From [Clostridium] symbiosum (GTDB lineage: Bacteria; Bacillota; Clostridia; Lachnospirales; Lachnospiraceae): 64,000 nt of DNA. The notes beneath the pieces were generated by a model, which was not told the DNA's origin, did no database searches, and saw nothing but the letters and a program-made list of their open reading frames with translations. Positions 1 to 6,684 of the stretch are shown here, piece after piece. The stretch lies in the NCBI GenBank assembly GCA_036419695.1, contig CP143946.1, positions 3,156,001 through 3,220,000 on the forward strand. Reading direction: 5' to 3'. How positions within the stretch are numbered: the first letter of the stretch is position 1; each line of letters starts with the position of its first letter. Position numbers and translations under genes: made by a program.

Positions 1-2
1 AA

Positions 3-323
3 AGTCCCATTGATTTTATTTATCTTGAAGCTTGTTTTACTGCTACTCCCGATCCAGAACACAAACTAGGTGATGTTGATGATGCCCTTTACCAAGTCGG
101 AGCTGGAGCCACACTTGCATTTGGGACACGTGTGGAGGCCTCTTCTCTTACAGATGGAATACATTTTTATTCAATGACTCTTTTTGATCTTATTTTTACA
201 GAGGGGTATAATATGGTTGATGCAGCTCAAGAAGCACTTAATGCAACATATGAAAAATATGAGTATTATTTCGGAGCAGATAGCTATGAAACACATGGCA
301 ATTACACCTATACTAAGAATTAA
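3..323 (+). CDS. C-terminal part of a caspase/CHAT-like protein (5' end outside window)
   Basis: The frame is open from the window edge to the TAA, so this is the last 106 codons of a longer gene. The visible part has a buried strand ending in Glu-Ala-Cys (Cys codon at 33-35), then a Gly-rich strand (QVGAGATLAFGT) and a helix-rich tail. This is the arrangement around the catalytic Cys of clan CD proteases (caspase, CHAT, gingipain-like). The His half of the dyad would lie upstream and is not visible. The gene is clearly more AT-rich than everything right of 490, which suggests horizontal origin. A strong terminator follows at once. The family assignment is inference from fold-like pattern only. 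Confidence 0.55.
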   Translation, partial: SPIDFIYLEACFTATPDPEHKLGDVDDALYQVGAGATLAFGTRVEASSLTDGIHFYSMTLFDLIFTEGYNMVDAAQEALNATYEKYEYYFGADSYETHGNYTYTKN

Positions 324-334
324 ATAATTCGTCT

Positions 335-370
335 AAAAAGAGACAGCCTTAATGGTTGTCTCTTTTTTTT
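335..370 (+). terminator. Rho-independent terminator of the caspase-like gene
   Basis: Stem AGAGACAGCC/GGTTGTCTCT with a short loop, preceded by A5 and followed by T8. It lies 12 nt after the stop codon at 323. Confidence 0.85.
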
Positions 371-374
371 ACTT

Positions 375-450
375 ATGGGCTTTAACCTGTTGAGTGCGTT
401 GGAGTTTCTCAGGTGAGAAACTCCAACGCACTCAACAGGCTAAAGCCCAT
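375..450. repeat. 76-bp near-perfect palindrome
   Basis: Two 37-nt arms (375-411 and 414-450) separated by 2 nt are inverted copies with one mismatch near the outer end. In minus-strand RNA that mismatch is a G-U pair, so the hairpin is continuous. It sits between the terminator of the AT-rich gene and the terminator of ssrA. It is far longer than a normal terminator and has no T-tract of its own. Confidence 0.9.
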
Positions 451-482
451 AAAACAAAAGAGCCTTGATAAATCAAGACTCT
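451..482 (-). terminator. ssrA terminator
   Basis: In minus-strand sense, the stem AGAGTCTTGA/TCAAGGCTCT with a 4-nt loop is followed by TTTTGTTTT. It starts 5 nt after the tmRNA 3' end. Confidence 0.8.
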
Positions 483-487
483 TCCGA

Positions 488-828
488 TGGAGCAGACGGG
501 AGTTGAACCCGTGTCCAAAGACCAATTCCCTGTTCTTCTACTATCGTAGTCCGTTCTTTGACATTCCCTCTATCCTGCGGAAACGAACATCCTCAGGACT
601 TCAGTAGATCCTAATACGTCTGACGGTCCGGAACCCTCCCGCCATCGTTTCTCACATAGTCGATGCCAGATTCTTAAAGTGTGAGTGCTCTAAGGCTGAC
701 AACAGCCAAATTAGGCTGCGTAAGCTAATTTATTATTGTTAGCGTTTAATTTTAAGTTTGCCATTTAACGCATCGCATGCGGATAGCTTCACCAGCTGCA
801 TGATCCCTGTCGAAACCGGTACTGCCCC
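488..828 (-). ncRNA. ssrA: tmRNA (transfer-messenger RNA)
   Basis: The 5' end GGGGCAG (at 828) pairs with CTGCTCC just before the discriminator A at 488, forming the Ala acceptor stem with one G-U pair. The 3' part carries the T-arm GGGTTCAACTCCC. The CCA tail is not encoded. The tag reading frame lies at 711-761 and encodes ANLKLNANNNKLAYAA followed by TAA, so the full tag with the tRNA-borne Ala is 17 residues. It ends in the AYAA-type degron instead of the common ALAA. The length of ~341 nt is normal. tmRNA rescues stalled ribosomes with SmpB, whose gene is immediately upstream in transcription order. Confidence 0.96.
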
Positions 829-889
829 TTTAAAGGGTTTTATGCCCCATTATCTTATCATGTTCCAAAACGTCTGTCAATGGGGGCGG

Positions 890-1351
890 CTAGTTATTTC
901 TTGCCTTAAATTCCCTCTCGATTTCACGTTTTGCATCCTTTTTGGCGATATCGTCGCGCTTGTCGTAAAGTTTCTTACCTCTTGCCAGGCCTACCTCCAC
1001 CTTCACGAGGCTGCCCTTAAAATACACCTGCAGCGGAACCAGGGTATAACCCTTTTCCTTAATCTTTGACTGCATTTTCCTGATTTCCAGCTTATGAAGC
1101 AGAAGCTTTCTGGTGCGCAGCGGGTCTTTGTTGAAAATATTCCCCTTCTCATAAGGGCTGATATGCATTCCATAGACATAGACCTGGTTATTTTCCACTT
1201 TAATAAAGGACTCCTTGATGCTGCACTTTCCCATACGCAGCGATTTTACCTCTGTCCCGTAAAGCTCAATCCCTGCTTCATACTTTTCGTCGATAAAATA
1301 ATCATGATACGCCTTCTTATTATTGGCAATCATCTTAATGCTTTCTCCCAA
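890..1351 (-). CDS. smpB: SsrA-binding protein SmpB
   Basis: This small OB-fold protein binds tmRNA and delivers it to stalled ribosomes in trans-translation. The 153-residue product has the family hallmarks: an N-terminal AYHDYFI strand, GTEVKSLR, the segment ISPYEKGN, the LVPLQVYFKGSLVKVE core and a basic tail KLYDKRDDIAKKDAKREIER. I chose the TTG start at 1351 because a strong GGGAGG lies 8 nt upstream. An ATG six codons in (1333) has only a weaker GGGAG and is the alternative. It is co-oriented with and 61 bp before ssrA. Confidence 0.95.
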   Translation of the reverse strand: MGESIKMIANNKKAYHDYFIDEKYEAGIELYGTEVKSLRMGKCSIKESFIKVENNQVYVYGMHISPYEKGNIFNKDPLRTRKLLLHKLEIRKMQSKIKEKGYTLVPLQVYFKGSLVKVEVGLARGKKLYDKRDDIAKKDAKREIEREFKARNN

Positions 1352-1508
1352 AATAACAACCTCCCTTATCTTGCTTTGAGTAGTATATCATCTGTGTTCA
1401 GTTATAGTCAAGCCAGCTCTTGATGCATAGATTACCTGCAGATATGATAAATATGTCGATTTTTGTTATTTTCATGAGCATAATAACAATAAAATCGGAG
1501 GTATATAT

Positions 1509-1589
1509 ATGACTGCTTCAGAAAATGCAGCAGGGCATCCCCGTTTACAGGGACGCCCCGTTTTTCTACCAATATATTGTTTTATTTGA
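1509..1589 (+). other. Possible 26-codon leader peptide/small ORF
   Basis: ATG at 1509 is preceded by a GGAGG at 1497-1501, and the frame runs 26 codons to TGA. Upstream (1462-1495) lies an imperfect inverted repeat (CGATTTTTGTTATT and its partner), and the GC-rich hairpin at 1533-1558 is inside the ORF. The product would be MTASENAAG followed by HPRLQGRPVF and a hydrophobic end. No homology is recognised. It is supported only by the ribosome site and context, and may instead be a non-coding transcript with a terminator. Confidence 0.3.
1533..1566 (+). terminator. Probable terminator
   Basis: Hairpin GGGCATCCC/GGGACGCCC with a 7-8 nt loop, followed by CGTTTTTC. One internal A-C mismatch on the plus strand reads as a G-U pair on the minus strand, where no good T-tract follows. 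Confidence 0.5.
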
Positions 1590-1628
1590 CTCTATTAAAC
1601 GTTTGTAAAGTACGTTTATCCTTTCCGT

Positions 1629-2786
1629 TTAATACCACCGTACCATCGGCAAATCATTGTTAATTCCATTCGTAAATAAAATCTGATGTATGTCAATGAT
1701 TCCATTATGAAATGTGGCGGCGCAGGAAGATAAATATAACTCCCACATCCTGACGAATTGTTTATCAAATCTTTGTTCCACCTCATCCATATGGTCTTCA
1801 AAATTCTTTTTCCAACACAAGAGAGTGCGGTTGTAATGCAACCGCAGGTTTTCTACATCCAAAGTGTGAAAATCATCTTCTGCTGCGCTAAAAAGCATTT
1901 CCCTCAAACTGGGGATAACGCCTCCCGGGAATATATATTTTTTAATCCACGGGTCGCCTTCATGCTCTTTCAGGCTGCTAATAAAGTGAAGTAGAAATAG
2001 TCCTCCCGATTCCATCACTTTCTTTACGCAGTCCATAAAAAGCTGGTAATTTCCCCGGCCAACATGTTCTACCATGCCAACGCTGACTACTCTGTCAAAC
2101 CGCTTTCCATATTGCGGAATATCCCGGTAATCCATCAGCTCGACCGTAAGCTGATCTTCCAAATGTTCTTCCTCAATTCTTTTTTGGAATTCCTTCAGCT
2201 GTTCCTCACTTAATGTAATTCCCACACCGGTTATTCCATATTCCTTTGCGGCCTTTATTAAAAGATATCCCCACCCGCACCCAATATCCAGAACCGACAT
2301 ACCTTTTCTAAGATGCAGCTTTTGCAGGATACGTTCTGTTTTCTGAACCTGTGCTATGTAAAGCGAATCTCTTTCCTGCTCAAAATAGGCGCAGGAATAA
2401 CTCATCGTATCGTCCAGCCATAATTTGTAAAAATCATTTCCAATATCATAATGGGACTGCACTTCTTCTTTTTGATTTTTCGGTGTTCTGGATGTGAAGA
2501 TCAATTTTTTTAACGATAACTTATCCGTTGTAAATTTCCCCATTTCTCCCAAAAACAAATCCAGTACCTCATACAAATCCCGGTCAACTTCTATATCACC
2601 GCGCATATACGCTTCCCCAAGAGCAAGTGAAGTGCTGGTAAGCAGCATCTTTTTGTCCGGCATCTTATGTACAGTTACCGTGAACTCCGGATTGCCTTCA
2701 CCAATCTTTTGCTCATTTCCGTCCATTTTTATGTTAAAAGTGACTGGTATTATATCCGTCAGATACTCTTTAAAAAAAGAATTCAT
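1629..2786 (-). CDS. cfa: Cyclopropane-fatty-acyl-phospholipid synthase
   Basis: This enzyme adds a methylene group from S-adenosylmethionine to unsaturated acyl chains of membrane phospholipids at the membrane surface. The 385-residue product has the family motifs: SHYDIGNDFYKLWLD (111-125), the SAM-binding LDIGCGWG (166-173) and the bicarbonate-site EHVG (240-243), with the helical N-terminal lipid-binding domain before them. The ATG has an AAGGAGG ribosome site 9 nt upstream. It lies downstream of a MarR regulator in the same direction, with a palindromic operator between them, so it is probably controlled by that protein. Length is normal for the family. Confidence 0.95.
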   Translation of the reverse strand: MNSFFKEYLTDIIPVTFNIKMDGNEQKIGEGNPEFTVTVHKMPDKKMLLTSTSLALGEAYMRGDIEVDRDLYEVLDLFLGEMGKFTTDKLSLKKLIFTSRTPKNQKEEVQSHYDIGNDFYKLWLDDTMSYSCAYFEQERDSLYIAQVQKTERILQKLHLRKGMSVLDIGCGWGYLLIKAAKEYGITGVGITLSEEQLKEFQKRIEEEHLEDQLTVELMDYRDIPQYGKRFDRVVSVGMVEHVGRGNYQLFMDCVKKVMESGGLFLLHFISSLKEHEGDPWIKKYIFPGGVIPSLREMLFSAAEDDFHTLDVENLRLHYNRTLLCWKKNFEDHMDEVEQRFDKQFVRMWELYLSSCAATFHNGIIDIHQILFTNGINNDLPMVRWY

Positions 2787-2863
2787 AAATCTATTCCTCC
2801 TTGTAATCGAATTTAGTAAGTGTATTCCTTTCTTTGTATTGCGAATTCTTTCTTTAACTTTAT

Positions 2864-2920
2864 TTATCCGTAATGCTCCCTGCCGATTCTTATAATCAAA
2901 AATTGTTCTTTTTGTTTCAA
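2864..2920 (-). other. Possible 18-residue leader ORF upstream of cfa
   Basis: In the marR-cfa gap, a strong AAGGAGG (around 2930) precedes a TTG at 2918-2920. The frame encodes MKQKEQFLIIRIGREHYG and stops at 2864. It lies just downstream of the operator, so any transcript started there would carry it. No homology is recognised. It could be a true micropeptide or the start of a decayed gene. Confidence 0.3.
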
Positions 2921-2953
2921 AATAATGATGCCTCCTTACTGACGATCAATTAA

Positions 2954-2965
2954 TTAGAATTCTAA
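2954..2965. promoter_or_regulatory. MarR operator upstream of cfa
   Basis: Perfect palindrome TTAGAATTCTAA, identical to the one at 3433-3444 in front of marR, with further matching flanks (AATTAGAATTCTAAG). Next to it lies a second palindrome, ATAGGTA-6 nt-TACCTAT (about 2970-2990), which overlaps the marR stop. Confidence 0.75.
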
Positions 2966-2985
2966 GTATATAGGTAAAAGAATAC

Positions 2986-3411
2986 CTATTGTGCATTCTC
3001 CGTCATTTGTATAATCACTTTTTCAAAGACTTTCAAATCATCCTCGGAAATCCCGGCAAACATACTGTGCAGATATGTTTCAATGCATTCCGTTATATCA
3101 TCCTGTATGGCAAGTGCCTGTTCTGTCAGCACAAGTTTTTTATACCGCCCGTCACTGGCCAGGCTTTCACGGCGCAAATATCCGTTGCGTTCCAGATTCC
3201 GGATAAGGCTTGTGACGGAGGAACCCTTGATCGCCAAAAACTCCTCTAAGTCTTTCGGAAATATATCTCTTTTTTTTGATTCGGCAATAATATAGTATAA
3301 AATAAGGGCTTGAATACAAGTAATTGGGGTATCGGTAAAAAAACCGGAAAAGTATCTTCGTTTTCTCCGATTCAGCTTTTCGTATTTTTGCATTAACCTT
3401 TTTTCGTCCAT
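2986..3411 (-). CDS. MarR-family transcriptional regulator
   Basis: A 141-residue winged-helix repressor of MarR type. The sequence shows the expected N-terminal dimer helix, a helix-turn-helix around residues 50-75 (LEEFLAIKGSSVTSLIRNLER), a wing (YLRRESLASDGRYKKLVLTE) and C-terminal dimerisation helices. Identical 12-bp palindromes stand downstream of its own promoter and before cfa, so autoregulation plus control of membrane cyclopropanation is the simplest reading. FabT, a MarR regulator of fatty-acid genes, is a functional precedent; direct orthology is not claimed. The ligand is unknown. Confidence 0.88.
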   Translation of the reverse strand: MDEKRLMQKYEKLNRRKRRYFSGFFTDTPITCIQALILYYIIAESKKRDIFPKDLEEFLAIKGSSVTSLIRNLERNGYLRRESLASDGRYKKLVLTEQALAIQDDITECIETYLHSMFAGISEDDLKVFEKVIIQMTENAQ

Positions 3412-3432
3412 AAATAGTCCTTCTTTATATAA

Positions 3433-3444
3433 TTAGAATTCTAA
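3433..3444. promoter_or_regulatory. MarR operator in the marR leader
   Basis: Second exact copy of TTAGAATTCTAA. It lies about 12 nt downstream of the predicted marR -10 box, a position that would block transcription. Confidence 0.75.
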
Positions 3445-3455
3445 GAAATACGAAT

Positions 3456-3484
3456 ATAATACATCTCATCAATTTAAAAGTCAA
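3456..3484 (-). promoter_or_regulatory. marR promoter
   Basis: Minus strand: -35 TTGACT (3479-3484), 17-bp spacer, -10 TATTAT (3456-3461). Confidence 0.6.
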
Positions 3485-3560
3485 TAGCCCAAAAGTCCGC
3501 TCACGGTTTTTTCAGATTCCCCAGTTATTATCGGCATCCAGCTATGTTTGTTTTCTGTTT

Positions 3561-3647
3561 CGGATAACATTCCTTCAGCGGTCGGTTCTGCCATTCCTGC
3601 ATCTGCTCAATCACACAACCCGTTATTTCTGCTATCCAATGTTTCTT
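3561..3647 (-). pseudogene. Relic of an IS256/Mutator-type transposase
   Basis: A 29-codon stretch on the minus strand reads KKHWIAEITGCVIEQMQEWQ then NRPLKECYP. It matches the conserved IS256-family block of the form ITxxVxxxxxEWQxRPLxxxYP. The frame stops shortly after (two stops about 11 codons on) and no inverted repeats are visible. It is a short, degraded remnant in the 374-bp gap between marR and rnr. The rest of that gap holds the marR promoter and the rnr terminator only. Confidence 0.5.
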
Positions 3648-3703
3648 CCTGCCATTGTAATTTGTCCTTCTCTTTCTTCCAGAAGTAGGTTTACCATACC
3701 ATA

Positions 3704-3752
3704 ACAAAAAAACAGAGTGTGAAGTTCACTTAAGAACTTACACACCCTGTTT
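3704..3752 (-). terminator. rnr terminator
   Basis: Minus strand: long stem AACAGGGTGTGTAAGTTC/GAACTTCACACTCTGTT (one bulge) followed by T7, 34 nt after the rnr stop. Confidence 0.9.
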
Positions 3753-3785
3753 TCCCTGCTCTGCGAACGTAAAGCCCGCTATCCC

Positions 3786-6092
3786 CTACTTCGCCGTATT
3801 CACATTGCCTGCCGGAATAAAGTCGATGGTCTTTGCAAAACGGTCGCAGCCCGTAACCTGCACCCGGATCGGCTGACCCAGTTTATACGTCTTTCTCGTC
3901 ATCTCCCCGATCAGTTCATAGTGAAGCTCATCAAACAGGTAATAGTCGTCCCGCAGCTCGTTGATATGCACAAGCCCCTCCACGGTGCTCGGCAGCTCCA
4001 CATAAAAGCCCCAGTTTGTCACGCCGGAAATAACGCCGTCAAACTCCTGTCCGATGAACTGTTCCATGTACTGGACTTTCTTCATCTTATCAGTCTCACG
4101 CTCCGCCTCATCCGCTCTTCTCTCAAGAGCCGAAGTTTTAACCGCCACCTCGGGAAGAATCTTCTCGTAATGGGAAACCCTTCTGTCGTCCAGCTTCCCG
4201 CACAGGCATTCCTTGATAATCCTGTGAATCTGCAGGTCCGGATACCTTCTGATGGGAGACGTAAAATGTGTGTAGTATTTGGCCGCCAAACCGAAATGGC
4301 CGGAATTAAGGGTTGTATATTTTGCCTGCTTCATGGAACGGAGCGTCAGGCGGCTGATCAGCGCTTCTTCGGGTGTATTTTCCACCTTATCAAGCAGCTT
4401 CTGTACTTCCTTGGGATGCACTTCGCCATTCGGCATACGGAGTATATATCCGAAATTGTTGATGAAAGTGCCCAGTTTTTTCATTTTTTCCTCATCAGGC
4501 TTATCGTGGGTCCTGTAAAGGAACGGCACTTCCTGCCAGAAAAAGTCTTCGGCTACCGTCTCATTGGCCAGAAGCATGAAATCTTCAATCAGGCGGGTGG
4601 CCGCGTTGCGCTCATACGGCTTGATTTCTACGGGGTGTCCCTTCTCATCCAGGATAATCTTGCTCTCCGGGAAGTCAAAATCAATGGAACCGCGGCTGTG
4701 GCGCCTGTTCCTCAGAATATCGGCCAGTTCCTTCATCAGGTCAAACATCCCGACAAATTCCCTGTACTCTTCCATCGCCTCCGGATTGCGGTCCGTGATA
4801 ACGGCGTTAACGGCCGTATAGGTCATACGCCTGTCCACACGGATTACGGTCTCCGCCACCTCGTGTCCGACTACCATGCCCTTATCGTCGATTTCCATCA
4901 GGCAGCTCAAAGCCAGACGATCCTCTCCCTGGTTCAGGGAGCAGATGCCGTTGGAAAGCTTATGCGGCAGCATCGGGATAACGCGGTCCGTCAGATAGAC
5001 GCTCGTCCCTCTCTTGAGGGCCTCCGTGTCGAGCGGGGTATGTTCCCTTACATAATGACTGACATCGGCAATATGGACTCCCAGCTCATACCCGTTTCCC
5101 TTCTTTACCAGGGTAATCGCATCGTCCAGATCCTTTGCCTCCTCCCCGTCGATTGTGACGGTTTTTAAGTCTCTTAAATCCTTTCTGGCCAAAAGCTCCT
5201 CCGGCATCACTTCATCCGGGATTGTCTTAAGCTGTTCCATCACCTGTCCCGGAAACTCCTCCGGCAAATCATAGGCGCGGACAATCGAGAGAATATCGAT
5301 TCCCGGATCGTTGATGTGTCCAAGGATCTCGGTAATGACGCCTTCCGGCTTCTTTCCCTTGTCGTCGCCGAACTCCTTGATTTTCACTACTACTTTATGT
5401 CCCGTAACGGCGCCTGCGTCACTGCCCTGCGGAATAAAAATATCTTTTGAAATTTTCTGGTTATCCGGTATTACGAATCCAAATCCCTTACTCTTTTCAT
5501 AAGTTCCCACCAGGCTCTCGTTGGCATGCTCAAGGACGCGGATCACACAGCCTTCCGCACGTCTGCCGCCCTCTTCCTCCTCGATGACGATCTGGACTCT
5601 GTCGCCGTGCATGGCTCCCCTTGTCCTGTCTCCCGGGATAAAGACATCACTGTCCCTTCCCTCCACCGTCACGAAGCCGAACCCCTTCGGATGCCCGCTG
5701 AACGTTCCCGTAATGGAAAAAGTCTCAGGCTTGCCAAGCTTTCCTTTGGAAGAAAGGCTCAGCTTGCCGTCCTTTAACAGAGCTTCCAGCACAGCCTTCA
5801 GCTCTCTTCTTTTTTCCTTTGGAATATCCAAAAGAATTGCCAGCTCCTTCACTTTCATCGGAACATAATTCTTATCGTTCATCAGATCCAGGATGACCTT
5901 TTTCCTTCTCTCGAACTCTTCCGCATCCTCCGGTTCAAACGGTTCACCGCCGGCCCTTTTTTCATAGCCGTCTCTCTTTCTCCCCGGCTTTTCTTTCCGA
6001 TCATTGCTTCTTCTTTTTTCCGGTCCGGCGTTTTTTAGTTCGGCTCTCCTACCGGGTTTTAATTTCTTTTTAATTTTATCTTTTATTTTCAA
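3786..6092 (-). CDS. rnr: Ribonuclease R
   Basis: A processive 3'-5' exoribonuclease that degrades structured RNA and acts in tmRNA-linked mRNA decay. The 768-residue product shows a very basic N-terminal tail (1-50), a winged-helix domain (about 55-115), two cold-shock domains (GFGFVTVEGRDSDVFIPG and GFGFVIPDNQ), the RNB catalytic domain with the metal-binding aspartates in DGEEAKDLDDAI, and a C-terminal S1 domain (FDGVISGVTNWGFYVELP). The start is TTG at 6092, with GGAG 7 nt upstream. It is downstream of secG, which is the usual secG-rnr-smpB-ssrA neighbourhood of Firmicutes, here loosened by the cfa/marR insertion between rnr and smpB. Confidence 0.96.
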   Translation of the reverse strand: MKIKDKIKKKLKPGRRAELKNAGPEKRRSNDRKEKPGRKRDGYEKRAGGEPFEPEDAEEFERRKKVILDLMNDKNYVPMKVKELAILLDIPKEKRRELKAVLEALLKDGKLSLSSKGKLGKPETFSITGTFSGHPKGFGFVTVEGRDSDVFIPGDRTRGAMHGDRVQIVIEEEEGGRRAEGCVIRVLEHANESLVGTYEKSKGFGFVIPDNQKISKDIFIPQGSDAGAVTGHKVVVKIKEFGDDKGKKPEGVITEILGHINDPGIDILSIVRAYDLPEEFPGQVMEQLKTIPDEVMPEELLARKDLRDLKTVTIDGEEAKDLDDAITLVKKGNGYELGVHIADVSHYVREHTPLDTEALKRGTSVYLTDRVIPMLPHKLSNGICSLNQGEDRLALSCLMEIDDKGMVVGHEVAETVIRVDRRMTYTAVNAVITDRNPEAMEEYREFVGMFDLMKELADILRNRRHSRGSIDFDFPESKIILDEKGHPVEIKPYERNAATRLIEDFMLLANETVAEDFFWQEVPFLYRTHDKPDEEKMKKLGTFINNFGYILRMPNGEVHPKEVQKLLDKVENTPEEALISRLTLRSMKQAKYTTLNSGHFGLAAKYYTHFTSPIRRYPDLQIHRIIKECLCGKLDDRRVSHYEKILPEVAVKTSALERRADEAERETDKMKKVQYMEQFIGQEFDGVISGVTNWGFYVELPSTVEGLVHINELRDDYYLFDELHYELIGEMTRKTYKLGQPIRVQVTGCDRFAKTIDFIPAGNVNTAK

Positions 6093-6269
6093 TTTATTTC
6101 TCCACGTTTCTATTGTTTTCCTTTATATTATACGGGAATTTATGTACAAACATACAATTATAGCAAAAAAATGTACCAACCCGGCTCCCATAATGTCACC
6201 GTTCGCTCCATGCCCAGTAACACGCTGCGCGGAATACTGCCTGTGAACAGTCCCCCCGTAATTCCCTAT

Positions 6270-6302
6270 AAAGAAAAAGAACACCCCTGCTCCCAGGAGT
6301 GT
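6270..6302 (-). terminator. secG terminator
   Basis: Minus strand: stem ACACTCCTG/CAGGGGTGT with loop GGAG, then TCTTTTTCTTT. It separates secG from rnr, although read-through is possible. Confidence 0.75.
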
Positions 6303-6307
6303 CCGGA

Positions 6308-6544
6308 TTAAAATACTTTCAGGTTCAATACAAAAGCAAGAATAAGCCAGAGAAATGCGCCGTATTTTGTCATCTTCTCCAACTTTCCTTCCATGGAACG
6401 GCTCTTATTCTTTCCCCAATAGCTGTCTGCCATACCGCTGATGGAACCGGACAGGCCTGCGGATTTACCTTCCTGAAGTAAAATTACTACTGATAAAAAT
6501 ACACAAATAGCAACGAATAAAAAGGTGAGAATACCTCTTATCAT
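6308..6544 (-). CDS. secG: Preprotein translocase subunit SecG
   Basis: A small accessory subunit of the SecYEG channel in the cytoplasmic membrane. The 78-residue product has two hydrophobic segments (about 4-24 and 55-75) joined by the conserved loop LQEGKSAGLSGSISG. The ATG at 6544 is chosen because AGGAGG stands 8 nt before it. A TTG seven codons upstream would run through that ribosome site and is rejected. Confidence 0.93.
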   Translation of the reverse strand: MIRGILTFLFVAICVFLSVVILLQEGKSAGLSGSISGMADSYWGKNKSRSMEGKLEKMTKYGAFLWLILAFVLNLKVF

Positions 6545-6640
6545 TTTTACACCTCCTATAGTCAAACAAGTATATCATATCATATTTTCCCTTGAAAGAC
6601 AACTATTATTTTAGTTGATTCGTAAGGACGTAAGGATCTG

Positions 6641-6680
6641 TGAGGACGCCGCCGTAGAAGTCCTCACGGCCGCGCCCTCA
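6641..6680. repeat. 40-bp inverted repeat, possible R1 end fragment (copy F)
   Basis: TGAGGACGCCGCC at one end and the inverted CGCGCCCTCA at the other, with a shorter inner stem GTGAGGAC/GTCCTCAC. The outer motif matches the terminal repeat of the R1 family (TGAGRAATGAGGACGCC). It lies just after eno and has no T-tract. Confidence 0.4.
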
Positions 6681-6684
6681 TCTC

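Noticed and set aside
413..607. 64-codon frame across the palindrome and tmRNA
   Set aside because: It overlaps a structural RNA and a palindrome, and there is no ribosome site.
3921..5168. 415-codon open frame on the plus strand opposite rnr
   Set aside because: It is antisense to a well-supported RNase R gene, has no ribosome site and no domain-like sequence.
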